A stretch of 64,000 nucleotides of DNA. Origin: an uncultured Clostridia bacterium. Lineage in GTDB: Bacteria; Bacillota; Clostridia; TANB77; CAG-508. Every line of letters starts with the position of its first letter. Positions within the stretch are counted from its first letter, which is position 1. Below are positions 17,504 through 25,841 of the stretch, in pieces. Where the stretch lies: NCBI GenBank assembly GCA_934130975.1, contig CAKOYU010000005.1, forward strand, positions 1 through 64,000, given 5' to 3'. The notes below the pieces were generated by a model. The model was not told where the DNA came from and did no database searches. It was given only the letters and a program-made list of their open reading frames with translations. Both the position numbers and the translations under genes were made by a program.

Positions 17504-18487
17504 GTGTTATACAAAAAAACAAATCCACTTGTTAGCATAGTTATACCAATTTTTAATGCAGAAAAATATTTGAAAAAATGTATAGAATCAGTGATTCAGC
17601 AATCCTATAAAAATATTGAAGTAATATTAGTTGATGATGGTTCTACAGATAATTCGTCAATTATATATCAAGAATATATAAAAAAAGATAATAGATTAAA
17701 AGTACAAAATCAAAAAAATTTTGGGGTATCGGTTGCAAGAAATAATGGAATACATATAGCGAGAGGAGAATACATTTTATTTGTTGATGCAGATGATTGG
17801 TTAGAAAGAAACATGATAGAACTTATGTGCAATAAACTTGAAAAAGATAAAGAAATAGATGTATGCATATGTGGATATAAAGAATGCTATGAAGAGAAAA
17901 ATCAAATCAAAAATATAATATTTTCAAATAAATTGACAGATATCAATTTTGTTGATTTAATATTGAATGAAAAAAATTTAATAAAGGGATATTTGTTTAA
18001 TAAGATGTTTCGAAGGGAAAAAATAATAGAATATTTTAATACAAATATTGCAATAAAAGAAGACTTAGTTTTCATATTGGCAAATTTTGATAAGAAGACA
18101 AGATATTATATTATAAATGAACCGTTATATAATTACAGAATAAATAGTACATCTGCAATTCATTCTAAAGTAATAACTAAAAGAAAATTAACTTCATTAG
18201 ATGCTGATATTTGGATAATTGAAAATATAAAATCAAAAGAAATATATAATTATAAGATATCATTTATTATAGCATACTATTATTATCTTTCGAGAATGAA
18301 TAATAAAGATGCAAAAGTTTTAAAGAAAAAGTATAATAAGATAATGAAGATGTTTTATAGAGATATTATGAATAATAAAAAAATCAAGGTAAGAGTAAAA
18401 ATAAATATAATTATAAGAAGAAGATTGTATCATTTATATAAAATAAAAAAGAATAGAGGTAAAATATGCGTTCAGAAAATTCAGTAA
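17504..18487 (+). CDS. Glycosyltransferase, GT2 type
   Basis: A 327-residue GT-A fold glycosyltransferase. It shows PLVSIVIPIFNAEKYLKKCI (about 7-26), VILVDDGSTDNSS and YILFVDADDWLERNM (about 90-104) with the DxD metal site. IKGYLFNKMFRREKI and IKEDLVF are also present. The C-terminal part is lysine/tyrosine-rich and AT-rich, likely membrane-facing. GTG start at 17504 after AAGGAGGAG. The end overlaps the flippase gene by 22 bases. Confidence 0.88.
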   Translation: MLYKKTNPLVSIVIPIFNAEKYLKKCIESVIQQSYKNIEVILVDDGSTDNSSIIYQEYIKKDNRLKVQNQKNFGVSVARNNGIHIARGEYILFVDADDWLERNMIELMCNKLEKDKEIDVCICGYKECYEEKNQIKNIIFSNKLTDINFVDLILNEKNLIKGYLFNKMFRREKIIEYFNTNIAIKEDLVFILANFDKKTRYYIINEPLYNYRINSTSAIHSKVITKRKLTSLDADIWIIENIKSKEIYNYKISFIIAYYYYLSRMNNKDAKVLKKKYNKIMKMFYRDIMNNKKIKVRVKINIIIRRRLYHLYKIKKNRGKICVQKIQ

Positions 18488-19998
18488 AATCTGTAATAAC
18501 TGCAACTATTACGAGTATAGTTACTATATTGATTGGATTCATAACACAATCAGTATTTGTCAAAACTTTAGGAAATGAATATTTAGGAATAAATGGACTA
18601 TATACTAATATATTGTCTATGTTGGCAATAGCTGAGTTAGGTTTTGGCTCTGCTATAATTGTAAATTTATATAGACCAGTCGCTAAAGGAAATATAGAAA
18701 AGATAAAAACGCTTATGCATTTTTATAAAATAATATATAGGGTAATAGCTGTAATTGTAGCTGTTTTGGGAGTTGTACTGCTTCCGTTTTTAAAGTATAT
18801 TGTAGGAGATATGACTATAAATATAAATTTACAATTTATATTTATGCTATATTTATCAGATACAGTAATTTCTTATTTATTAACATATAAAAGAGCTATT
18901 CTTCAGGCGAATCAAAAGAATTATATAATTAATATAATTCACTTTGGATATATTATTATTATGAATATGCTTCAGATTATATATTTAGTAATGTTCAAAG
19001 AATTTATTGGCTATTTAATTATTAAAATAATTTGCAGATTATTGGAAAATATAATTATAAGTATAATTGCAGATAAAAAATATTCTTATATAAAGAGTAA
19101 AGAGATAAAACCAGCTAGTAGCAAACTAAAAAAAAGTGTATATATAAGAGTGAAAGGCTTATTATTTCATAAAATTGGAGGTTTTATTGTTCTGGGAAGT
19201 GATAATATTATTATTTCAATGACAAAAACTTTGGGAGTAGAAGTTGTAGGATTATATTCAAATTATTATATGATAATTAGTGCATTAAATAATTTATTTG
19301 GCCAAATTTTTACTTCACTAACAGCAAGTGTTGGGAATTTATTGGTAGAAGCTAATAATCAAAAAATTATTGCAATATACAAATCAACATTATTATTAAA
19401 TTCATGGCTATATACATTTGCTGCTATATCAATGTTTTTTATTTCTGACCCATTTGTAAGAATATGGTTAGGAGAGGAATATATCTTATCACAAGCAGTT
19501 GTACTGGCAATAGTAATAAATTTTTATATTAATGGAATGAGAAGAACGTATGCTACATTTAAAGAGGCTGCGGGAGTGTTTTATGAGGATAGATATGTTC
19601 CTATAATTGAATCATTTGTTAATATTATAGTTTCGATAGTATTAGCAAATAGTATTGGATTGGCAGGGGTATTTATTGGAACTATAGTAAGTAATATGGT
19701 GTTATTCTTATTTTCATTTCCCAAATTTGTCTATAAAAAAATATTACGAGGTGAAATTAAAGAATATATAAAAGAAAATATACAATATGCTATAATGTTT
19801 ATTGCTTCTTTTATAATTACATATGTGTTTATACAATTTGTGAAGACAGATAATAACTATTTATTATTATTGATTTATGGAATAATATGTTTGATAATTC
19901 CAAATTTTTTATTCTTCATAGTGAAGTACAAAACGGATGAATTTAAATATTATAAAGATTTCGTAATAAATATAAGAAATAAGTTTTTAAACAAGTAA
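18466..19998 (+). CDS. Wzx-like oligosaccharide flippase
   Basis: A 510-residue integral membrane protein with about 12-14 helices, of the polysaccharide transporter (PST/MOP) group. It flips the lipid-linked EPS repeat unit to the outer face of the membrane. The N-terminus (VKSVITATITSIVTILIGFI, then FVKTLGNEYLGINGLYTNIL) is typical of Gram-positive RfbX/Wzx proteins. Internal GFIVLGSDNIIISMTKTLGV is another family mark. Start at 18466 lies inside the previous gene, with AGAGGTAAA before it. Last gene of the biosynthetic block; a hairpin at about 20.3 kb probably ends the operon. Confidence 0.9.
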   Translation: MRSENSVKSVITATITSIVTILIGFITQSVFVKTLGNEYLGINGLYTNILSMLAIAELGFGSAIIVNLYRPVAKGNIEKIKTLMHFYKIIYRVIAVIVAVLGVVLLPFLKYIVGDMTININLQFIFMLYLSDTVISYLLTYKRAILQANQKNYIINIIHFGYIIIMNMLQIIYLVMFKEFIGYLIIKIICRLLENIIISIIADKKYSYIKSKEIKPASSKLKKSVYIRVKGLLFHKIGGFIVLGSDNIIISMTKTLGVEVVGLYSNYYMIISALNNLFGQIFTSLTASVGNLLVEANNQKIIAIYKSTLLLNSWLYTFAAISMFFISDPFVRIWLGEEYILSQAVVLAIVINFYINGMRRTYATFKEAAGVFYEDRYVPIIESFVNIIVSIVLANSIGLAGVFIGTIVSNMVLFLFSFPKFVYKKILRGEIKEYIKENIQYAIMFIASFIITYVFIQFVKTDNNYLLLLIYGIICLIIPNFLFFIVKYKTDEFKYYKDFVINIRNKFLNK

Positions 19999-20318
19999 AT
20001 TGGTGAGGATTATTATTATGTAGAACAATAAATATGCTACCATGATACATAAATGTATGAATAAATTAATGGAATATACAAAGAGTGTAGGAAAATAATA
20101 TAAAGACGAAAGTGAAAAGATTATAGAAATATTATATGCTTGTATTATTTGTAAATGAACTGAGAAGTGATTTTTTAGTGAAGAGAAAAAATATAAGATT
20201 AGCTTTTGATTTTAATGTAAAAAATTGAAATATAGGTGATTTGTTACATGGTTGAGTGTATATTTATTATTTGATTTCAAATGTATATAAAAAAATTTCA
20301 CGTCATTGAATCGCAATG
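19999..20318. other. Gene-free, AT-rich stretch
   Basis: No reading frame longer than about 30 codons and no ribosome binding site with a plausible gene were found. The block between the EPS operon and its terminator may hold decayed coding sequence, but nothing was recognised. Confidence 0.4.
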
Positions 20319-20355
20319 AAATAATTTATTGTTATAAAAAACAACAAATTATTTT
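20319..20355 (+). terminator. Hairpin, probable end of EPS operon
   Basis: A 15-base arm at 20319-20333 pairs with 20340-20354 (one mismatch), followed by TTTT only as part of the arm. The stem is long but AT-rich and the T tail is short, so termination is likely rather than certain. Confidence 0.55.
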
Positions 20356-20364
20356 AAAAAACTA

Positions 20365-20393
20365 TTGCACAATAAAATAGTAAATGTTATAAT
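20365..20393 (+). promoter_or_regulatory. Promoter of sortase/CpsCDB operon
   Basis: TTGCAC (20365-20370), 17-base spacer, TATAAT (20388-20393), about 35 bases before the first gene. It separates control genes from the biosynthetic block upstream. Confidence 0.75.
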
Positions 20394-20428
20394 CGAAGAG
20401 TAAAATAAAAAAAGAGAGGGAGATAACT

Positions 20429-20953
20429 ATGAAAAAAAGTTTAGTAATATCAATATTAACAGCCATAATAGTAATGGCATGTGCAACATTAGTAAATGCT
20501 GCAACAACATCAACATTAGCAGATGAATTATATGCAAAAGGAAAAAAATACGGAATGACATCAGCAGACAAAGTAAAAATCGAAAGATACTTAGCTGAAA
20601 ATCCTGTAACAGACGATCAAGCAAATGCAGTAGTAGCAAAAGCAGACGAAGCAATTGCGATAATGGAATCTGCAGGAACAACAGATTACAACAAATTAAC
20701 AGATGCTCAAAAAGAACAATTAAAATCTATTGCTAATTCAGTAGCAAGTATAGTTGATGTAAAATTAGTATTCAAAAAAGGTTATGTAGAAATATATGAC
20801 AATAAAGGTAAATTAATCGAAACAGTTGGACAAAATAATGGAAAATTAGCATATACAGGAAATAACGTTAATGTTGTTTTAACTACTTCTGTAATAGCAG
20901 TAATTGCCCTTGCTATCACTGTTGTAACAAAGAGAACTGTACATGAAAAATAA
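20429..20953 (+). CDS. Exported sortase substrate with LAYTG sorting signal
   Basis: A 174-residue protein with a signal peptide (1-24, ...LVNAAT) and a C-terminal sorting signal: LAYTG near 140-144, a hydrophobic stretch (VVLTTSVIAVIALAITVV) and a basic tail. LAYTG is an LPXTG-like variant. The middle is helical and alanine-rich with no recognised domain. It is followed, with an 11-base overlap, by a sortase gene, so that enzyme is its probable processing partner. The product may be a small wall-linked protein at the site of EPS export, but its role is unknown. AGAGAGGGAG precedes the start. Confidence 0.85.
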   Translation: MKKSLVISILTAIIVMACATLVNAATTSTLADELYAKGKKYGMTSADKVKIERYLAENPVTDDQANAVVAKADEAIAIMESAGTTDYNKLTDAQKEQLKSIANSVASIVDVKLVFKKGYVEIYDNKGKLIETVGQNNGKLAYTGNNVNVVLTTSVIAVIALAITVVTKRTVHEK

Positions 20954-21578
20954 ATTAGTACAATCAGTAAAAGCAACTATTAGTAGTATAATAGTTGCTT
21001 TATTAGTTGCAGGGCTATTGCTTTTATGCATAAAACTATTTTTAGGGCGAAAAATAGACGAGGTGTTTACAATTGTAAACAAAGTTTCAATCACAACAGA
21101 TACAAAAGCAGAACCTGTAGAAACAACAATAAGTACAGATGCAAATACAGACAAAAACACAATAAAAAATTATCCAGAATATGGAACAAAATATGCGACA
21201 ATAGAAATTGATAAAATAGGTGTTAATTTGCCAGTATATTATGGCGATACACTTGAGATATTAAAAAAAGGAGTTGGGCATTCTAGTGGAAGCTACTTTC
21301 CAGGTGAAGGTGGATCAATAATTTATATGGGGCACAACTCAAAAAATATGTTTAGAAGATTTTCCGAATTGCAAAAAGGAAACGAAATAAAAGTAACAAC
21401 ATCATATGGTGAATATGTATATAAAATCTATGATATGCAATTAGTCAAAGAAGCAGAATTAGACAAATTGCCAATCCAAAGAGATAAAGAAATCTTGATG
21501 GTATATACATGTTATCCATTCAATAATGTAGGATATGCAACACAAAGATATGTGGTATATGCAGAGTTAGAAAAATAA
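20943..21578 (+). CDS. Sortase (class D-like)
   Basis: A 211-residue membrane-bound transpeptidase. It has an N-terminal helix at about 8-32, a Thr/Asp-rich linker to about 75, and a sortase beta-barrel. The catalytic His is in IYMGHNSKN (about residue 131), Cys 190 is in VYTCYPF, and an Arg lies in TQRYVVYAE (about 202). Size and the TCxP-type motif suit class D. It would cleave the LAYTG signal of the preceding protein and perhaps signals elsewhere, such as IPKAG of the protein at 42484. The start overlaps the upstream gene, so the two are co-translated. Confidence 0.92.
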   Translation: MKNKLVQSVKATISSIIVALLVAGLLLLCIKLFLGRKIDEVFTIVNKVSITTDTKAEPVETTISTDANTDKNTIKNYPEYGTKYATIEIDKIGVNLPVYYGDTLEILKKGVGHSSGSYFPGEGGSIIYMGHNSKNMFRRFSELQKGNEIKVTTSYGEYVYKIYDMQLVKEAELDKLPIQRDKEILMVYTCYPFNNVGYATQRYVVYAELEK

Positions 21579-21603
21579 TTGCAAAATAGAAAGGAAAATA
21601 AAA

Positions 21604-22455
21604 ATGAAAGTATTAATAAATCTTCTAAAATTTATATTTATAACAATACTAACAATATGCCTGATAGCTTTGGGAGCAATAACAATTGCATCTTCAACAG
21701 TTTTAGATAAAAATTACGTAATGCAAAAACTAGAAGAAACAGACTTTTATTCAGGAACATATAAATTAGTAGAGTCAAATTTTGAAAAATACATATATCA
21801 ATCTGGATTAGACGAAGAAGTCCTAAAAAGTATATGCACAGAAGATAAAGTAAAAAATGATATAAATCTAATGCTATCAAACATATATGATGGCACAAAT
21901 AAAACAATAGACACAACAGAAATTTCAACAAATTTAAATGCCAATATAGACAAATTAGGAATTAAAACAAAGCAAAATGAAAAAGCTATAAACGAATTCG
22001 TAAATCATATTTGTAATGAATATACAGATACATTAGTTCATAGCAAATATGAAAATCAAATAAATAATGTATATAAAAAAGCAATAAATGGATTAAACAA
22101 AATTTATAATGTATTACTTATAGTATTAGCTGTTGACTTTATTATAATTTTGGCTATTAACAATAAAAAAGTTTCAAAAGACTTGCAAGATTGCGGAATT
22201 ACAATGATGGCAACATCAATATTCGGAATAGCAGGATGTCAAATAGTACAAGCTAAAGTAAATATTCAAGGAATAAAGGTTTTTAATGATGTATTTTCAA
22301 ATAGCTTAGTAACAATAATTCAAGATGTATTTAATAAATTGACTTCATTGTCAGTGGGGTTGCTTGTAATTGCAATTGTAGTGATTGCAATATATTCGGC
22401 AATTAAGGCAAATAAAAGTACAAAAGAAAATATTGAAACAGGAAGGGAAATGTAA
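21604..22455 (+). CDS. Membrane protein of unknown function in EPS control operon
   Basis: A 283-residue protein with an N-terminal membrane helix (about 7-29) and a large helical, acidic extracellular region (35-165). Two or three more helices follow (about 170-190, 200-220, 245-265). No family is recognised. It sits between the sortase and CpsC genes, 26 bases after the first and overlapping the second by one base (TAATG-like junction). It may therefore work with the sortase or the chain-length machinery. AAAGGAAA precedes the ATG. Confidence 0.7.
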   Translation: MKVLINLLKFIFITILTICLIALGAITIASSTVLDKNYVMQKLEETDFYSGTYKLVESNFEKYIYQSGLDEEVLKSICTEDKVKNDINLMLSNIYDGTNKTIDTTEISTNLNANIDKLGIKTKQNEKAINEFVNHICNEYTDTLVHSKYENQINNVYKKAINGLNKIYNVLLIVLAVDFIIILAINNKKVSKDLQDCGITMMATSIFGIAGCQIVQAKVNIQGIKVFNDVFSNSLVTIIQDVFNKLTSLSVGLLVIAIVVIAIYSAIKANKSTKENIETGREM

Positions 22456-23171
22456 TGGAAGAGATAGATTTAAAAGAATTAGTACAACTATTCTGGGAGA
22501 AAAAAATACAAATAATAATAATAATAGCAATATTTGCAGTAGTGGGAGTAATCTATTCAGTAGGATTTGTAACACCTAAATATCAAGCTACAACATCATT
22601 GCTACTTGCAACAAATTCGGCTCAAAGTGCAGCAGGGTTAGATTCATCAATAACAACAAATGATGTTACTTTAAACTCAAAATTGGTTTCTACATATAGT
22701 AAACTTGTTAAAAGTGATAAAGTTGTAAGAACTGTAATTTCAAACTTATCTTTAAATATGGAAGAGGCAACTTTAAAGAAAATTGTAAGTGTAACAGCTG
22801 CAGAGGATACAGAGTTTATAGAGATTTCAGTAAAAGATGAAGATCCAGCATTAGCAACAAAAATCGCTAATGAAATTGCAAAAGTATTTATCGAAAATGT
22901 AAAAGAATTTTATGGTGTAGAAAATGTACATGTAGTAGATGCGGCAGAAGTGCCACAAGCACCATATAATATTAATCATATGAAAGATATTATTATATTT
23001 GCATTTATCGGTGCTGTTATTGCAGTTGGATATGTATTTATTGTGAATATGTTAGATACAACTATCAAGTCAGAAGAAGATATTGAAAAGAATTTTGGAC
23101 TTACAGTTTTGGCTACAATGCCATTATATGAGGAAGAAGATAACAAAAGAAAGGGGAAAAAGAGAAAATGA
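22455..23171 (+). CDS. cpsC: Chain-length determinant / tyrosine kinase modulator (CpsC/Wzz family)
   Basis: A 238-residue Wzz-type protein. The first membrane helix lies at about 18-37, after the IDLKELVQLFWEKK start typical of the family. An extracellular helical domain follows. The proline-rich stretch PQAPYNINHMK (about 173-183) leads into the second helix at about 186-203. The cytoplasmic tail (ending KRKGKKRK) would activate the CpsD kinase, whose gene overlaps by four bases. Together they control EPS polymer length and export. Confidence 0.93.
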   Translation: MEEIDLKELVQLFWEKKIQIIIIIAIFAVVGVIYSVGFVTPKYQATTSLLLATNSAQSAAGLDSSITTNDVTLNSKLVSTYSKLVKSDKVVRTVISNLSLNMEEATLKKIVSVTAAEDTEFIEISVKDEDPALATKIANEIAKVFIENVKEFYGVENVHVVDAAEVPQAPYNINHMKDIIIFAFIGAVIAVGYVFIVNMLDTTIKSEEDIEKNFGLTVLATMPLYEEEDNKRKGKKRK

Positions 23172-24154
23172 AAAGAGATCTTATAGCACACTTTGAACCA
23201 AAGGCTTATATTTCAGAATTGTTTAGAACTTTAAGAACAAATATACAATTCATGAATTCAAATAAGGAACTAAGGTCATTATTGGTTACATCAACATTAC
23301 CAGGAGAAGGAAAAACTTGGGTTGCATCAAATTTAGCTATTGCTTTTGCTCAAGCAGATAAAAAGGTAGTGTTGATAGATGCAGATATGAGAAAATGTTG
23401 TTTGCATAATCTTTTTAAAGTAACTGCTTGCCCTGGACTTTCTAATTATTTGTCAGGTGTTAATGATAGAAAATTTGAGACACAAGATTTAGCAAATTAT
23501 ATTAGAGTTACTCAAATACCTAATCTATATTTGCTACCATCAGGAAATGTGCCACCAAATCCTTCTGAATTATTAACAACACAAAAAATGGTTAATTTGT
23601 TAAATGAATTAAAATCTGAATTTGATTTGGTAATTATCGATGGTACTCCATCAAAATTGGTAACAGATGCTGTTATTTTATCAAGATTAGTAGATTCTAC
23701 AATTATTGTTACTGGTCATAATATGGCTAAAAAAGATGATATTGCAAAAGTTGTAAGAGATATTAAAAATGTTGGCGGAAACATTGCAGGCGTGGTTTAC
23801 AATCAAAAACCTTCTTCTGGAAAGAAAGCAAATGAGACATATTATTATGCTTCTACTTCTGCTAAATGGGATGCTAGAAAGAAACAAGAAATGGAAGCTT
23901 TACAAAGAAGACAGGCTCAACGCGCTAGAACTAATGAAATGCTTAATAGGGATAGAAAGCCGAATGAGTATTTAAAAAATGTTGTAAAAGAGGTTGAACA
24001 AGAAAAACAAGAAGAGAAAAAAACAGATGTAAATACTTCTAATCCTGCATTTGAAAATGGAAAATCGCCAGAAGAAAGAGCATCAGATATGCTAAATCAG
24101 TTTAATAGTTATTTACAAAAAGAAAAAGAAAATAGAGATAAGAGGAATTTTTAA
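23168..24154 (+). CDS. cpsD: Bacterial tyrosine kinase (CpsD/CapB family)
   Basis: A 328-residue cytoplasmic BY-kinase. It has Walker A TLPGEGKTWVASNLA (about 43-57), Walker A' VVLIDADMRK (about 67-76) and Walker B LVIIDGTPS (about 156-164). The C-terminal part is longer than usual (about 100 extra residues), Lys/Glu-rich. It lacks the dense terminal tyrosine cluster; the only cluster is ETYYYAS near 222-228. Autophosphorylation there would be reversed by CpsB, the next gene. The stop overlaps the next ATG (TAATG). Confidence 0.92.
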   Translation: MKRDLIAHFEPKAYISELFRTLRTNIQFMNSNKELRSLLVTSTLPGEGKTWVASNLAIAFAQADKKVVLIDADMRKCCLHNLFKVTACPGLSNYLSGVNDRKFETQDLANYIRVTQIPNLYLLPSGNVPPNPSELLTTQKMVNLLNELKSEFDLVIIDGTPSKLVTDAVILSRLVDSTIIVTGHNMAKKDDIAKVVRDIKNVGGNIAGVVYNQKPSSGKKANETYYYASTSAKWDARKKQEMEALQRRQAQRARTNEMLNRDRKPNEYLKNVVKEVEQEKQEEKKTDVNTSNPAFENGKSPEERASDMLNQFNSYLQKEKENRDKRNF

Positions 24155-24951
24155 TGATAGATTTTCATTCACATATATTACCTAATATAGACGATGGTTC
24201 TACAAGTATGGAAGAATCAGTTAAACTAATAAAAGAAGCTGCGCAGGCAGGTTTTACAGGAATTATTTCAACATCACACTATTTGCAAAACTATTATGAG
24301 TGTGATGAGACCGAAAGAAGGAACTTGCTTAACGAGCTAGCTGAGCAGGTTAAGATGGCTAATGCTAGTGTAGACAGTGATGCTGGTATAAGCGAGGACG
24401 AAAATTTTGAGGATGGCATTGGAGATATAGCTGGTGATAGAATTAGTAATGGTGGGATGCCGAAGCTATATTTAGGTAGTGAAATTTACATAACAACAGA
24501 CATAGTGGATCTTTTAAAAGAAGGAAAAGCTTCAACAATAAATGGAACGAACTATGTATTGTTTGAATTAACGATGAATTCAAAACCATTATTTGCAAAA
24601 GAAGTGGTGTATAAATTAATTGAAAATGGCTATAATCCCATAATAGCACACCCAGAAAGATATAGTTATGTGAAAGAAGATATTGAATTTGTTAGAGAAC
24701 TTAAAAGCATGGGAGCGTTATTCCAATCTAATTATGGTAGCGTAATTGGGATGTATGGAGGTTCCGCAAAGAAAACATTAAAGAAGTTGTTAAAAGAGGA
24801 TTTGATTAGTTTTCTTGGATCTGATGTTCATGCTGTTGGCCAGATTTATCCTAAAGTTCCTAAGATTTTGAGAAAGTTGGAAAAGTGGATTTCGCCTGAG
24901 AAGTTGCAAGAGCTTACAACTTTGAATGCTGAAAAAGTTTTGGAATCTTAA
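24154..24951 (+). CDS. cpsB: Protein-tyrosine phosphatase CpsB/CapC (PHP family)
   Basis: A 265-residue manganese-dependent phosphatase that dephosphorylates CpsD. Metal ligands are visible in DFHSHILPNIDDG (residues 3-15), ISTSHYL, NPIIAHPERY (about 163-172) and FLGSDVHAVG (about 224-233). Between about 70 and 106 there is an acidic insertion (DSDAGISEDENFEDGIGDIA) that is not typical of the family and is visibly richer in G/C than its surroundings. It ends the operon. Confidence 0.92.
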   Translation: MIDFHSHILPNIDDGSTSMEESVKLIKEAAQAGFTGIISTSHYLQNYYECDETERRNLLNELAEQVKMANASVDSDAGISEDENFEDGIGDIAGDRISNGGMPKLYLGSEIYITTDIVDLLKEGKASTINGTNYVLFELTMNSKPLFAKEVVYKLIENGYNPIIAHPERYSYVKEDIEFVRELKSMGALFQSNYGSVIGMYGGSAKKTLKKLLKEDLISFLGSDVHAVGQIYPKVPKILRKLEKWISPEKLQELTTLNAEKVLES

Positions 24952-24952
24952 A

Positions 24953-25034
24953 AGGTTGCCAAGAAAACTTGATTAAGCCATACAATGAGGGAACTGCTCC
25001 TAGATATATGAAATATGTGCCATATTGGGCATAA
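24953..25034 (+). pseudogene. Possible 3' remnant of a lost gene
   Basis: Directly after cpsB, in another frame, an open stretch encodes a natural-looking peptide ending KPYNEGTAPRYMKYVPYWA then TAA. No start codon or ribosome binding site belongs to it. It may be the tail of a gene removed by recombination; its family is not recognised. Confidence 0.3.
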
Positions 25035-25160
25035 TTTAACTTGACGGTAACTTGATTCTAAGATAGATAGAATTAAAAATGAATTCGTAAAGTGTAGAAA
25101 TATCAAGAATTTGGACGAGTTATGAATTCTAAATTTAACTTGATGGTAACTTGATATTGA
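25029..25160. repeat. Two short direct repeats in gene-free stretch
   Basis: TTTAACTTGACGGTAACTTGAT (split here as TTTAACTTGA plus CGGTAACTTGAT) occurs near 25034 and again, with one change, near 25132. No gene was found between 25035 and 25375. Confidence 0.4.
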
Positions 25161-25188
25161 GTTGGATTAATTAGCTAAATCAGAATAT

Positions 25189-25219
25189 AAAGGCAGGAGC
25201 ACATCTCCTGCCTTTATGT
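25189..25219. terminator. Bidirectional terminator
   Basis: A perfect 11-bp stem (AAAGGCAGGAG with CTCCTGCCTTT, 5-base loop) at 25189-25215. A/T bases lie on both sides, so it can serve cpsB on the plus strand and the SASP gene on the minus strand. Confidence 0.75.
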
Positions 25220-25375
25220 ATGCTTAAACAAAAAACATATATAAAATCAAGAAAAATACTTCTGCCATTACTTATATTATATGCAATAAACGCATAAATA
25301 TACATCAAATATAATAAATAGTGTTTAATAAATATTCAGAAAACGATTAGTAAAAAATAATACTAACTAGTAAAA

Positions 25376-25585
25376 TTACTTATTAGCCATATTGTTTTCA
25401 ACTTGTTGAATCATTTTTCTAACCATATTTCCACCGATTTTACCAGCATCTTTAGCTGATATATCACCATTATATCCATCTTTTAAAGTTACACCAACTT
25501 CTGAAGCAACTTCATATTTAAATTTATCTAAAGCGCTCATAGCTTCTGGAACTAATTTTTTGTTACTGTTGTTTGAGTTTGCCAT
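25376..25585 (-). CDS. Small acid-soluble spore protein, alpha/beta type
   Basis: A 69-residue SASP, which coats spore DNA and protects it from UV and heat. Diagnostic parts are LVPEAMSALDKFKYEVASEV (about 11-30), with the GPR protease cleavage region, and GGNMVRKMIQQ near the C-terminus. The start has AGGAGGTGA 8 bases upstream. It is a single-gene unit behind a sigma-G-like promoter. Confidence 0.95.
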   Translation of the reverse strand: MANSNNSNKKLVPEAMSALDKFKYEVASEVGVTLKDGYNGDISAKDAGKIGGNMVRKMIQQVENNMANK

Positions 25586-25658
25586 GTTTATTCACCTCCT
25601 GTTATATATAACATTTCAATTGTTATTGTTTAGAAAAAACTATTGCTTTTTCTAAACT

Positions 25659-25688
25659 TATGATGTACAATTTTGAAGAAAATAAACA
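25659..25688 (-). promoter_or_regulatory. Candidate sigma-G promoter of SASP gene
   Basis: Read on the minus strand: TGTTTA (25688-25683), 17-base spacer, CATCATA (25665-25659). The -10 fits the sigma-G pattern; the -35 matches four of five positions. An inverted repeat (TTTAGAAAAA with CTTTTTCTAAA, about 25630-25656) lies in the leader. Confidence 0.5.
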
Positions 25689-25705
25689 GGAAATTTTTTG
25701 AAATG

Positions 25706-25820
25706 AACAAAAAAGTACCATTCTTGTGAGCAAAACAGAACCGGTCCCAAATGCGCAGTGAGCAAAACAGAACCGGTCCCAAATGTGCAGTGAGCAAAAC
25801 AGAACCGGTACATAATGCGC
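25706..25820 (-). repeat. Core-repeat array C (ACCGGTTC family)
   Basis: On the minus strand, head GCGCATTATGTACC, three ACCGGTTCTGTTTTG cores at 32-base spacing, then the tail copy AATGGTACTTTTTTG. It lies between the SASP gene and the HAD gene, ending just before the HAD ribosome binding site. Confidence 0.9.
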
Positions 25821-25841
25821 AAAAGAAAGGAAAGAAATAAT

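Noticed and set aside
20090..20260. Short frame of about 31 codons in the gap before the sortase operon
   Set aside because: No ribosome binding site, no recognisable similarity and low-complexity AT-rich sequence.
25706..25820. CRISPR array
   Set aside because: Spacers are nearly identical between units, units are too few and no cas genes are near.
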